Notes: a model not told the origin generated them from the sequence alone. DNA of 64,000 nt from Natronocalculus amylovorans (GCF_023638035.1 NZ_JAKRVX010000004.1:208228-272227); one strand, 5' to 3'. Numbered from the stretch's first letter, positions 1-8,585 are shown. A program made the numbers and translations.

Positions 1-1
1 A

Positions 2-796
2 CCGGAGGCATACGAAGGCGCACCAGCGCCAGTAAGCGCATTCCTTTCGAGTGCGTCGAAAGCAGCCGGATTCGTCGTCGCATTCCGTGTGTTCGCAGAA
101 GCGTTCATGCCACTGCTCGAAGTAACCCCGGCGATCGACTGGGCGCTTGCATTCGCAGTACTTGCCGTGCTGACAATGGTTGTCGGTAACTTCGCTGCAG
201 CAACCCAAGAGAACGTCAAGCGAATGCTTGCGTACTCCTCTATCGGTCATGCTGGGTATGCACTGATTGGACTGGCTGCACTGACTGCAGGTGGCCCACA
301 CAACGGAGATGTTATGGGTGCCGCAATGGCTCACCTGCTCATCTACGGATTCATGAATACTGGTGCATTCCTGTTCATCGCAATGGTTGAGTACTGGGGC
401 GTTGGGAGAACCTTCGAAGATTACGCTGGTCTCTCACAGAAAGCTCCGCTTGCCTGTGTTGCGATGGCTGTCTTCATGTTCAGCCTTGCAGGACTGCCAG
501 TGTTTGGCGGATTCTTCTCGAAGTATGCACTCTTTGCAAGTGCAGTCAGCGCAGGCTTCTGGTGGCTCGCCGCGGTTGGTGCAGTCACAAGCGCGCTCTC
601 GCTGTACTACTACAGCCGTGTTGTGAAGGCGATCTGGATCGAAGAACCAAACGGAAACCTCGATGTAATCGAGTCGAAACCAACTGGTCTGTACGCTGCA
701 ATCATCTTCGCAGCTGTTGCGACGGTGCTCTTGCTCCCTGGCTTCCCAATCGCACTTGAAACCGCAGAGGCAGCCGCAAGCGCACTCTTCGCATAA
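2..796 (+). CDS. nuoN: NuoN-like subunit N of the respiratory complex I homologue (5' truncated)
   Basis: The reading frame is already open at the first bases of the window and runs 264 codons to the stop, so the N-terminal half lies upstream. It is a hydrophobic proton-pump subunit of the NuoL/M/N antiporter-like family. Seen: a long series of membrane segments and the family stretch NVKRMLAYSSIGHAGY near residues 70-85 of the visible part, which carries the Lys of the conserved broken helix, followed by FSLAGLPVFGGFFSK. Known: in haloarchaea the nuo cluster ends with nuoN, and the complex lacks the bacterial NADH-input module. The gene is followed by a T-rich stretch rather than another nuo gene, consistent with the end of the operon. 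An internal ATG at 89 is not the true start. Confidence 0.93.
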   Translation, partial: PEAYEGAPAPVSAFLSSASKAAGFVVAFRVFAEAFMPLLEVTPAIDWALAFAVLAVLTMVVGNFAAATQENVKRMLAYSSIGHAGYALIGLAALTAGGPHNGDVMGAAMAHLLIYGFMNTGAFLFIAMVEYWGVGRTFEDYAGLSQKAPLACVAMAVFMFSLAGLPVFGGFFSKYALFASAVSAGFWWLAAVGAVTSALSLYYYSRVVKAIWIEEPNGNLDVIESKPTGLYAAIIFAAVATVLLLPGFPIALETAEAAASALFA

Positions 797-804
797 CGCG
801 ACCG

Positions 805-832
805 ATTGGATTTTTGTTTCTTGTTTTATTCA
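805..832 (+). terminator. T-rich termination region after nuoN
   Basis: Just after the nuoN stop the + strand carries several T runs (T5, T3, T4) in AT-rich context. This is the usual form of archaeal intrinsic termination, which needs U-tracts rather than a strong hairpin. The next gene has its own spacing of 92 bases. Confidence 0.45.
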
Positions 833-888
833 GTTAATTCGACCAGTGAACACGGTAGCGTTTTCCGAGTCGATAGCGACAGTACAGT

Positions 889-2352
889 ATGGTCCGCCGG
901 TTGGTGCTTGGACACGGCCCAGTAGGGGGAGATGTAATTGAGCAGCTAGCGGCTTCTCACGGAGATCTCTTTGTTATTACAGATGACGCTGGTTGGGTTA
1001 CAACACTCCGCGATACCAATATTACTGCGGTCGAAGCTGACCCAACCGACACAGCAACATATCCTTCAGATATCGACTTGGTTGTCGTCACTGACGACAC
1101 ACCGGACACAGTCATTGCTGCGGCAGAGTCCGCTCGTGCTGCATTCCCGGACGCATTTATTACTGGTGTTCACACACCCGGAATGACGAATCAGCAACGA
1201 CAACAGCTTAATTCGATTGTTGATCAGTCGATCGATTTTACAGAAATACTCTCCAAGCTTGTCCTAGATGCTGCATCAGGGGTTGGTGGGCAAATAACGG
1301 TCTCTCTCTCGGCTATGCTTCGATCGATCGACGGCCCGTTAGGAGTATTCGCACATGATAACCCAGATCCGGATGCGATCGCGAGCGCTCTGGCCTTCGC
1401 TGAGCTTGCCTCGAAGATGGGGGTCGACGGTCAAGCCTACTATTTCGGAGAGATCTCACACCAAGAGAATAGAGCGTTGGTAAATCTGCTTGAGATTCCA
1501 ATTACGCAGTGTGACCCAAATACGTTTGACCCGAATGCATACGGCTCCATTGCGCTTGTCGATCACTCACAGCCCGGAATAAACAACAGTTTGCCGGAAG
1601 AGACACCAGTTGATTTTGTTATCGACCACCATCCACCTCGCGTTCCAATCGATCGAGACGGTCGGTTCGTTGATATTCGACCGGATGTCGGATCAACGAG
1701 TACACTCTTAGCGGAGTACTATCAGCGGCTCGGGTTCAAGCCTACAGAGCAGATTGCAACTGCACTTGTCTACGGGATCCGAACGGATACGAAGGATTTC
1801 ACACGAGAGGTTTCTCAGGCGGACTTTGAGGCTGCAGCGTTCCTCTATCCATCCACCGATGAATCAGCCCTTGGACGAGTGGAAACTCCAAGTGTAGGCC
1901 CGGAAGTCCTTCGGACAACAGCAAAGGCAATCAGAAACAGGGAGGTTCGAGGCACTGCACTCACAACCTGCGTCGGCGAAATAAAAGATCGAGATACGCT
2001 GTCTCAGGCATCAGATCTCCTGTTAACAATGGCGGGTATTGAAACGACTGTCGTCTACGGATTTATGAACGGCGTTGTATATGTCTCAGGGCGGGCTCGT
2101 GGATCCAAAATTGACTTGGGTGAGACCTTCCGTGAAGCGTTTGACCAGATTGGAAGCGCTGGTGGTCATACAGATATGGCTGGTGGACAGCTTCCACTTG
2201 GGATTTTAGAGGACGTTTCAGAACCATCAAAACAAGAGCTTGAGACGGTTGTGAGAGATATTGTTGCTGGAAGATTCTTTGAAACACTCGATAGTGCACC
2301 ACAAACACCGGTGTACGATGCCGATGAGTTGGCAGCGTTCCCAGAAGACTAA
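889..2352 (+). CDS. RCK(TrkA-N)-DHH-DHHA1 phosphoesterase
   Basis: 487 residues. The N-terminal third (about 1-120) has a Rossmann RCK/TrkA-N look (RRLVLGHGPVG at the start, then VVVTDDTPD). From about 150 comes a DHH domain with HDNPDPDAIAS, the metal motif IDHHPP near 245 and GIRTDTKDF near 298. The DHHA1 domain ends with GSAGGHTDMAGG. All metal-binding motifs are intact, so it should be an active phosphodiesterase. Known: RCK-DHH fusions in archaea are candidate cyclic di-AMP phosphodiesterases or nanoRNases. Which of these applies here is inference. The ATG at 889 fits the start of the Rossmann strand. The gene precedes a CBS-domain gene on the same strand, 56 bases away. Confidence 0.88.
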   Translation: MVRRLVLGHGPVGGDVIEQLAASHGDLFVITDDAGWVTTLRDTNITAVEADPTDTATYPSDIDLVVVTDDTPDTVIAAAESARAAFPDAFITGVHTPGMTNQQRQQLNSIVDQSIDFTEILSKLVLDAASGVGGQITVSLSAMLRSIDGPLGVFAHDNPDPDAIASALAFAELASKMGVDGQAYYFGEISHQENRALVNLLEIPITQCDPNTFDPNAYGSIALVDHSQPGINNSLPEETPVDFVIDHHPPRVPIDRDGRFVDIRPDVGSTSTLLAEYYQRLGFKPTEQIATALVYGIRTDTKDFTREVSQADFEAAAFLYPSTDESALGRVETPSVGPEVLRTTAKAIRNREVRGTALTTCVGEIKDRDTLSQASDLLLTMAGIETTVVYGFMNGVVYVSGRARGSKIDLGETFREAFDQIGSAGGHTDMAGGQLPLGILEDVSEPSKQELETVVRDIVAGRFFETLDSAPQTPVYDADELAAFPED

Positions 2353-2376
2353 GAACGAACTCTATTTACCAAGCAG

Positions 2377-2383
2377 TTTTTTT
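2377..2383 (+). terminator. T7 tract between two genes
   Basis: A run of seven T on the + strand lies 25 bases after the DHH gene stop and before the CBS gene. It could be a U-tract terminator or part of the next gene's promoter, and the two cannot be separated by eye. Confidence 0.35.
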
Positions 2384-2408
2384 CACCCCACCGCACGTAG
2401 CGAAAGCA

Positions 2409-3191
2409 ATGACACAGAAGCCAACCGTCGGCGAATATATGACGCGAGATGTCGCAACTGTCTCGCCGACAGACACCGTTGCTGCAGTCTCAAAACGGAT
2501 TGTTGAAAGCGAAGAGCATAACGGATTTCCGGTCTGTAAAGGCCGGAAAGTAGAGGGATTTGTGACGGCTCGCGATCTGCTGTTGGCTGATGACGCAGCA
2601 CCGATTTTTACTGTAATGACTGAGGATCTCATCGTCGCGCATCCAGAAATGAAAGTTACTGATGCCGCACGAGTGATTCTCCGATCGGGAATTCAAAAGC
2701 TCCCTGTCGTTGATGATGCAGGTAATCTTGTTGGGATTATTTCGAATACGGATGTTGTTCGGAGCCAGATAGAACGGGCAACCCCAGGAAAAGTTGGAAA
2801 ACTAATGCGGACACTCGAACAGATACACGACATTGAACTGACCGAAGAGCGCCGCCAAGTCAAGATTGCATCACTTATTCCAACGCAGGGGCGAGTGTAT
2901 GCAGATGAACTCGAAGGTCGTCAGTACGAACTGCATCGAGGGCTTGCTGAGCCCCTTGTTGTGATTGACAACAACGGACAGCTGTATCTTGCAGACGGTC
3001 ACCACCGTGTGCTTGCTGCAGACCAACTCGATATTGAAGAGATGGATGCATACGTGATCCTCATCGAGTCTCCAATTGAGTTGGGGATGGCAAAAACTGC
3101 TAAGAAGGAAGGGTTGGTTTCAATCTCAGATATCTCGATCGTTGATTATGCACGACATCCGCTTATTGAGACAACAGAACGACTGCAGTGA
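2409..3191 (+). CDS. CBS-domain protein with C-terminal ParB/Srx-like (possible SerK) domain
   Basis: 260 residues. Two CBS motifs fill about residues 5-120 (EYMTRDVATVSPTDT; VMTEDLIVAHPEMKVTDAA; IISNTDVV), a typical adenosyl-ligand sensing pair. The C-terminal part (about 150-235) is ParB/Srx-like, with LIPTQGRVYADELEG and the signature LADGHHRVLAA. Known: this fold occurs in chromosome partition ParB, in sulfiredoxin and in the archaeal free-serine kinase SerK, where a DGHHR motif is present. No DNA-binding helix-turn-helix follows, so a partition role is unlikely and a nucleotide-using enzyme gated by CBS domains is more plausible (inference). It follows the RCK-DHH gene. Confidence 0.82.
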   Translation: MTQKPTVGEYMTRDVATVSPTDTVAAVSKRIVESEEHNGFPVCKGRKVEGFVTARDLLLADDAAPIFTVMTEDLIVAHPEMKVTDAARVILRSGIQKLPVVDDAGNLVGIISNTDVVRSQIERATPGKVGKLMRTLEQIHDIELTEERRQVKIASLIPTQGRVYADELEGRQYELHRGLAEPLVVIDNNGQLYLADGHHRVLAADQLDIEEMDAYVILIESPIELGMAKTAKKEGLVSISDISIVDYARHPLIETTERLQ

Positions 3192-3274
3192 ACCACGATT
3201 CGTAATTGGACCGATCTCGTTACTTGTGATTCGCCGAACCGAATGACTTTGTGCCTTCCTGTGCCACCTGCAGT

Positions 3275-5290
3275 ATGAATACTCGCCGTGTACGTGTCGG
3301 CGTTGATGTTGGCGGTACATTTACTGATGCAGTGTTACATACCGAAACTGCTGTTTTCACCGCAAAAGTTCCAACAACCGCAGAACAAAGCAGCGGTGTA
3401 CTGAACGCGATCGACGCAGTGTGTGCAAAAGCAGATATTGAACCTGATGAAATCGACTCGTTTGTTCATGCAATGACTGTCTCGGTCAACGCGTTGCTTG
3501 AAAATGACGGTGCAAAAACAGCATTGCTTACAACGGCAGGATTTGAAGACGTCCTCGCGATCGGTAGACAAAGCCGACCCTCACTGTATGATCTTTCTGT
3601 CCAAAAGCCACCAGTGTTAATCCCTCGAAGCCGCCGTATTGGCGTCACAGAGCGAGCAACCATCGATGGCATCGAAACGGCTGTTGATCCAGATGAGATT
3701 GAATCGATCGTAGACACACTCACGGAGACCGGCGTTGAGAGCGTCGCCATCTCATTTCTTCATGCATATGCACACCCGGAGAACGAACAGCGTACAGCTG
3801 CTCTGCTTCGGGAGAAACTGGATATACCGGTTTCTGCCTCACATGAGATTCTTTCGGCTTTCAGAGAGTATGAACGGACCGCAACAACGGCTGTCGATGC
3901 ATATGTTGCACCAGCGATCGATCGATATCTCGGAAGCCTGAGCAAAACGGCGACAGAGCGGGGGATTCAGCGTCCCCGCATTATGCAAGCAAACGGTGGC
4001 ATCGCCGCAGTCGAGACGGTGCGAGAGACACCAGTCACAACGGTTCTTTCTGGACCTGCTGCTGGTGTTGTGGGTGCAAACACAAATACACCTCCTGGGA
4101 CAGATGTCGTGACGTTCGATATGGGCGGTACATCAACTGATGTAAGTCTGATCCGTGACGGTACAACCGAAATGACAACAGCAGCGACAATCAATAATCA
4201 GCCGATTTCGATTCCGATGGTTGATATCCACACCGTTGGTGCTGGTGGGGGGTCGATCGGTTGGATTGATGATGGTAGTGCGCTCCGGGTCGGTCCACGC
4301 TCTGCAGGCGCAGAGCCGGGTCCTGCATGCTATGGCCACGGTGGGGTGGAGCCAACAGTGACAGACGCGAATGTCGTATTAGGCTATCTTGGAACCCAAT
4401 CAACAGTTGGTGAATCACTCTCACTGGATCGAAGCGCCGCTGAAACCGCCGTTGATCAACTGGTAGACGCCGCTCAATTAGACACTCGGTTGGAAGCCGC
4501 TTTCGGCATCCATCGAATCGCAAATGCAAACATGACACGTGCGATCCGATCGATAACCGTTGAAGAAGGCCATGACCCTCGATCGTTTGAACTGGTGGCA
4601 TTTGGCGGTGCGGGGCCGGTACATGCAGCGGCACTCGCTTCGTCACTGGGCATACAAACGGTTCGGATCCCATATGCGAGCGGAGTTCTCTCTGCATACG
4701 GGCTGCTTGCGGCGGATGAAAAGCACACCGCTGTAAAGACCGTCCGGGAACCACTGGATTCGGTATCTCCGTCAACGATCGCTGCCGTGCTTGAGTCACT
4801 TACGACCAACGTTGTTTCACGATTGGACTCGCAATTTGATCCCAGCGATGATCGCGTTACCGTCACGCACACTGGGGCACTCAGATATCGCGGTCAAAGC
4901 TTTGAGCTGCCAGTTGAGCTACCAGACCCCTTCGATCGTCCCGTAATTGCAGACAGATTCCACACTGCGCACGAACGGGCGCATGGATATCAGCTCTCTG
5001 ACCCGATCGAAATCGTAACGGTCCGATCGACACTGATTGGGCGGCGTGACCCGATCTCGATACCATACTCCCCGGACGGTACGCCGTTCACTGGCACACG
5101 ATCGGCATATTTCGATGGTGAGTTCCGTGAGACCTCGGTCTACAGACGAAACTCGGTGTCACCAGAAACCGACATTACTGGTCCTGCTGTTATTGAGTCG
5201 GCAGAAACAACGATCGTCGTTCCACCACAATGGGGTGCGAGTACAACAACAGATGGCACCATTGTTCTCTCAATGGAGGGTTCACAATGA
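3275..5290 (+). CDS. hyuA: Hydantoinase/oxoprolinase subunit A (HyuA family)
   Basis: 671 residues from the ATG at 3275. An upstream GTG at 3251 would add eight residues without family similarity. The N-terminus VRVGVDVGGTFTD and the internal FDMGGTSTDVSL are the phosphate-binding loops of the actin/acetate-kinase-like ATPase fold of the hydantoinase A/5-oxoprolinase family. The C-terminal region matches the hydantoinase A C-terminal domain. It overlaps the next gene, hyuB, by an ATGA junction, so the pair is translated together as an ATP-dependent amidohydrolase acting on hydantoins or 5-oxoproline. Acetone carboxylase is an alternative member of this family, but its third subunit is absent here. 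The substrate is unknown. Confidence 0.9.
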   Translation: MNTRRVRVGVDVGGTFTDAVLHTETAVFTAKVPTTAEQSSGVLNAIDAVCAKADIEPDEIDSFVHAMTVSVNALLENDGAKTALLTTAGFEDVLAIGRQSRPSLYDLSVQKPPVLIPRSRRIGVTERATIDGIETAVDPDEIESIVDTLTETGVESVAISFLHAYAHPENEQRTAALLREKLDIPVSASHEILSAFREYERTATTAVDAYVAPAIDRYLGSLSKTATERGIQRPRIMQANGGIAAVETVRETPVTTVLSGPAAGVVGANTNTPPGTDVVTFDMGGTSTDVSLIRDGTTEMTTAATINNQPISIPMVDIHTVGAGGGSIGWIDDGSALRVGPRSAGAEPGPACYGHGGVEPTVTDANVVLGYLGTQSTVGESLSLDRSAAETAVDQLVDAAQLDTRLEAAFGIHRIANANMTRAIRSITVEEGHDPRSFELVAFGGAGPVHAAALASSLGIQTVRIPYASGVLSAYGLLAADEKHTAVKTVREPLDSVSPSTIAAVLESLTTNVVSRLDSQFDPSDDRVTVTHTGALRYRGQSFELPVELPDPFDRPVIADRFHTAHERAHGYQLSDPIEIVTVRSTLIGRRDPISIPYSPDGTPFTGTRSAYFDGEFRETSVYRRNSVSPETDITGPAVIESAETTIVVPPQWGASTTTDGTIVLSMEGSQ

Positions 5291-6909
5291 CACGTGAGAT
5301 CGATCCAATTACGCTCGAAATCATCCGAAATCAGCTTGAAGGAATTGCAGAGGAGATGGGTTCTGTCCTCATTCGAAGCGCATACTCACCAAATATCAAA
5401 GAGCGACAAGACTGCTCTACCGCATTGTTTGATCATACGACAGCGAAACCACGAATGATTGCACAAGCAGAGCATATCCCAGTCCATCTAGGGGCGATGC
5501 CGGCAGCAGTGGCTGCAGTCGTTGCCAAAGATCCCCACCCAGGAGATGTCTGGGTATTGAATGACCCATTTACAGGTGGGACACACCTTCCTGATGTAAC
5601 AATGGTCTCGCCCATTGCACCTGATGGTGAGATAATTGGCTACGGTGTTTCGAGAGCCCATCACGGCGACATCGGCGGGATGACGCCGGGAAGTATGCCT
5701 GCTGGTGCACGCGAAATATATCAGGAAGGACTGCGATTGCCACCAGTTCCGATCGTTACTGGTGGTGAAATAAACCAACATGTGTTGTCAATTCTACTGG
5801 CGAATGTTCGTAATACGACTGAACGACGAGCAGATATTCAGGCACAAATTGCAGCCAATACGCGCGCAGCAGACCGGCTCAAAGAGCTCCAGGCCGAATA
5901 CGGGAGCGAACTGCTTCCGGATGCATTTGATGCGGTTATAGACTACTCGGAAACACGGATGCGATCGGAGATCGCTTCGCTTCCGGATGGGACGTACCAT
6001 GCAACTGACTATCTGGAGGGAGATGGGATTACAACGGACAATATAACCATCGCTGCGGCAGTAACCGTGCAAGGGGAGACACTTGCAGTGGACTTCTCGG
6101 GAACAGACGCACAAGTTGCAGGGAATACGAACGCTCCACGAGCGGTGACAGAGAGTGCGGTCTATTTTGTTGTTCGAGCAGTAACAAACCCGGATATTCC
6201 ACCGAATGAAGGCTGTTATGCACCGATCGATATTTCGGTTCCTACAGGATCTCTTCTCGATCCAACGGCGCCTGCAGCTGTTGTTGGTGGCAACGTTGAA
6301 ACAAGCCAACGAGTCACTGATGTTGTCCTCTCAGCATTCGCTGAAGCACTCCCTGAATCAATTCCCGCACAGAGTCAAGGAACGATGAATAACCTCATAA
6401 TCGGGAGCCGTGAGAGCAGTGGATTCACTTATTATGAGACTATTGGCGGTGGCTTTGGTGGACGTCCAACGGCAGATGGTCTTGACGGTGTCCAGGTTGG
6501 AATGACAAATACCAAAAACACGCCGATCGAGGCAGTAGAGGTTGAATATCCAATGCGTGTGGAGCGATATTGTCTTCGTCCAAACAGCGGCGGTGCAGGT
6601 ATGTACCGAGGTGGCATGGGAATTGAGCGATCGATTACGATCTCTGTCCCTGCAACGGTTTCAGTGCTTTCGGAACGCAGGATAATTGGCCCCCGTGGCG
6701 TTGCCGGTGGGCGCGATGGCGCTGTTGGCGAGAACCTTCTTGACAACGAACAGGTTCCAGGGAAGTTTACTCGTGATGTCCCAGCAGAAACGACGGTTAC
6801 GATCCGAACACCTGGTGGAGGCGGATATGGCGATCCCAAAGCACGTGATCTTGATGCAGCAGCAGCTGACTGGCTTGATAAACTGGTGACAACAGACAAA
6901 GACACGTAG
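5287..6909 (+). CDS. hyuB: Hydantoinase/oxoprolinase subunit B (HyuB family)
   Basis: 540 residues starting with REIDPITLEIIRNQLEGIAE, the classic start of hydantoinase B. The ATG at 5287 overlaps the hyuA stop (ATGA), which selects it over an upstream GTG at 5230. Seen: DVWVLNDPFTGGTHLPD near residue 87, AHHGDIGG, GGGFGGRP near 385 and the glycine-rich end PGGGGYGDP. It should form the heteromeric enzyme with HyuA. Whether it acts on hydantoin, N-methylhydantoin or 5-oxoproline cannot be read from sequence. No carbamoylase or racemase gene is adjacent. Confidence 0.9.
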   Translation: MTREIDPITLEIIRNQLEGIAEEMGSVLIRSAYSPNIKERQDCSTALFDHTTAKPRMIAQAEHIPVHLGAMPAAVAAVVAKDPHPGDVWVLNDPFTGGTHLPDVTMVSPIAPDGEIIGYGVSRAHHGDIGGMTPGSMPAGAREIYQEGLRLPPVPIVTGGEINQHVLSILLANVRNTTERRADIQAQIAANTRAADRLKELQAEYGSELLPDAFDAVIDYSETRMRSEIASLPDGTYHATDYLEGDGITTDNITIAAAVTVQGETLAVDFSGTDAQVAGNTNAPRAVTESAVYFVVRAVTNPDIPPNEGCYAPIDISVPTGSLLDPTAPAAVVGGNVETSQRVTDVVLSAFAEALPESIPAQSQGTMNNLIIGSRESSGFTYYETIGGGFGGRPTADGLDGVQVGMTNTKNTPIEAVEVEYPMRVERYCLRPNSGGAGMYRGGMGIERSITISVPATVSVLSERRIIGPRGVAGGRDGAVGENLLDNEQVPGKFTRDVPAETTVTIRTPGGGGYGDPKARDLDAAAADWLDKLVTTDKDT

Positions 6910-6920
6910 TGTCCCTGGGT

Positions 6921-7130
6921 TCACTCTTGTTTGTACTTTGTCTGCCACGACTGACAGATACGGTCTGCGGCCTCCTCATCGGATGCAATTGTTTGTTCAT
7001 ACGATCGACCACCCGGTGCCTGTTCCAGTTTGTCTAGGCGTAGTACAAACTTCCCATCTGTACGCTTTCGTTTTCTAATTGTGACATACCCATCCGATCG
7101 CGCCCATTCGTCGATCGTCTCTGTCGCCAT
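6921..7130 (-). CDS. Small conserved-looking acidic/basic protein, function unknown
   Basis: 69 residues starting MATETIDEWARSDGY and ending at a TAG-type stop just after the hyuB stop (convergent, 11 bases apart). An ATG 18 bases further upstream is possible but less typical. It contains a short central stretch VTIRKRKRTDGKFVLRLDKLE, then PGGRSYEQTIASDEEAADRI, which reads like a small alpha/beta fold with a C-terminal helix. I recognise it only as a type of short protein seen in haloarchaea and cannot name a function. Confidence 0.6.
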   Translation of the reverse strand: MATETIDEWARSDGYVTIRKRKRTDGKFVLRLDKLEQAPGGRSYEQTIASDEEAADRICQSWQTKYKQE

Positions 7131-7183
7131 TGTGTGGTCCCAACTCATATCGGTCTTTTTGTGCTGGCGATAAAAATAGTATT

Positions 7184-7351
7184 CTACGGCCGTGGGGTAA
7201 ATCCATCACCGAATGTGAATCCACTGAACCTTTCTGCGGTATTACATGCTGGGCAGATGGGGAATCCAAGAACGGTGTACTCAACGCTTGTCGACCGCTT
7301 GACTGTCCCACATGATTTACAACGGAAGTATGATTCTTGTTCAACTGACAT
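7184..7351 (-). CDS. 55-residue double-CxxC zinc-finger protein
   Basis: Found by reading the reverse strand. The ATG is at 7351 and the TAG ends at 7184, giving 55 residues that start MSVEQESYFRCKSCG. Two Cys pairs, CKSC (residues 11-14) and CPAC (33-36), are separated by 18 residues, the spacing of a small zinc ribbon. The end is NTAERFSGFTFGDGFTPRP. Known: haloarchaea encode many tiny zinc-finger proteins of the CPxCG type, some affecting biofilm formation and swarming. The reading frame is clean, the Cys spacing regular, and a TATA-like element lies in the right place upstream. It lies divergent from the M24 peptidase gene. Function unknown. Confidence 0.75.
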   Translation of the reverse strand: MSVEQESYFRCKSCGTVKRSTSVEYTVLGFPICPACNTAERFSGFTFGDGFTPRP

Positions 7352-7386
7352 ACTTGATAGTCACAGTATACTAACTTATTCAATTA

Positions 7387-7431
7387 CCCCCTGTTAGCTG
7401 TTAATGGGCGATTAAAACGGAATTCAGGGGG
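7387..7431. promoter_or_regulatory. Inverted repeat flanking the promoter of the M24 peptidase gene
   Basis: CCCCCTG at 7387-7393 is matched by CAGGGGG at 7425-7431, a perfect 7-base inverted repeat with a 31-base spacer. The spacer holds the TATA-like GATTAAAAC (about 7410-7418), which lies in the intergenic region between the divergent zinc-finger and peptidase genes. The arrangement suggests an operator for a dimeric regulator or a looped site. The function is inferred from position alone. Confidence 0.4.
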
Positions 7432-7469
7432 ACGGCAGCTATTTGCAGACGCCACGAGTGCACTATGAT

Positions 7470-8585
7470 ATGCACGATCAGTTCGGTACGCGACAACAGG
7501 CAGTCCAAACCCGTTTGCAGCAGGTGGGTGCGGATGCATTAATTCTGTTCCCCAGCCGCAATCTCCAATACCTCACGGGATTTTATGAAACACCGAGCGA
7601 GCGGCATTTTCTCTATATCCTTCCAGCTGTGGGTGAGTCACATGCAGTCGTTCCTGCACTCGCTGTAGAGCAGTTTACTACAACTGTTGCTAACATAGAG
7701 ATAGACATTCACTCGTGGGATGATGCCACTGGGCCGGATGCTGCGCTTAGCCAAGCAGTTACTGCACTCTCACTTGCGGACGGTCACCTCCTTGTTGACG
7801 ATTCTCTGTGGGCCCGATTCACCCACCATCTTCGAGAGATCGCACACGAGGCGACATTCGGGCTTGCCAGCGAGGTCTTATCTGATATTCGGATGCGAAA
7901 GGACGCTGCAGAGCGTGACGCACTTCGTCGGGCTGGTGCGGCAGCTGATCAAGCTCTGGAAACTATTCGATCGCTTGGTTCGGATGCGATCGGTCTCACT
8001 GAAACGGAACTCGCACACACAATCGAAACGGAGCTCACAGCCGCGGGTGGAAGTGGTGTTTCATTTGAGACGATTGTTGGCTCCGGGCCGAACGGAGCCA
8101 TGCCACACCGCAGCCACAGCGATCGAGTGATTCAACCCGGTGATCCAGTTGTGTTGGACTTTGGCACCCGCGTTGATGGCTATCCATCTGACCAGACACG
8201 GACGGTCGTGTTTGCTGGTGAGCCGACAGCTGAGTTCAAAACGGTACATAAACTGGTCAAGCAGGCCCAGCAGGCTGCCGTTGCTGCCGTCTCACCGGGT
8301 ATGACCGCAGGCGAAGTGGATGCTGCCGCACGCGATCGGATTGAAGCCGGCGGGTATGGCGAACAGTTTATCCACCGGACTGGGCATGGTGTCGGTCTTG
8401 AGGTACATGAAGCACCAGATATTGTCAGCGGAAGCGACACCGTTCTTGAACCGGGGATGGTGTTCAGCATCGAACCGGGAGTCTATCTCAAGGGGCAGTT
8501 TGGGGTTCGGATCGAAGATCTCGTTGTTGTTACTGAAGATGGCTGTGAGCGGCTCAATACGACCGACCGTGGCTGGGACTGTTGA
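7470..8585 (+). CDS. M24 family Xaa-Pro aminopeptidase/dipeptidase
   Basis: 371 residues from the ATG at 7470. A creatinase-like N-terminal domain (about 1-135, with ALILFPSRNLQYLTGFYE) precedes the pita-bread catalytic domain. Metal ligands are visible in order: VVLDFGTRVDGYPSDQTR (two Asp), HRTGHGVGLEVHEAPD (His), FSIEPGVYL (Glu) and GVRIEDLVVV (Glu). It should be a cytosolic two-metal peptidase releasing residues next to proline. An upstream TTG at 7443 is less likely. It shares its upstream region with the divergent small zinc-finger gene and converges with the GNAT gene 24 bases downstream. Confidence 0.9.
   Translation: MHDQFGTRQQAVQTRLQQVGADALILFPSRNLQYLTGFYETPSERHFLYILPAVGESHAVVPALAVEQFTTTVANIEIDIHSWDDATGPDAALSQAVTALSLADGHLLVDDSLWARFTHHLREIAHEATFGLASEVLSDIRMRKDAAERDALRRAGAAADQALETIRSLGSDAIGLTETELAHTIETELTAAGGSGVSFETIVGSGPNGAMPHRSHSDRVIQPGDPVVLDFGTRVDGYPSDQTRTVVFAGEPTAEFKTVHKLVKQAQQAAVAAVSPGMTAGEVDAAARDRIEAGGYGEQFIHRTGHGVGLEVHEAPDIVSGSDTVLEPGMVFSIEPGVYLKGQFGVRIEDLVVVTEDGCERLNTTDRGWDC

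Noticed and set aside
4191..4799. 202-codon frame antisense to hyuA
   Set aside because: Gln/His/Arg-rich shadow of a conserved enzyme gene, with no family features.
5794..6309. 171-codon Cys/Arg-rich frame antisense to hyuB
   Set aside because: The many Cys and Arg are those expected from reverse reading of haloarchaeal coding DNA; no zinc-finger spacing.
7075..7383. 102-codon reverse frame covering the small zinc-finger gene
   Set aside because: The adjacent frame holds the regular CxxC pairs; this one does not and includes part of another gene's end.
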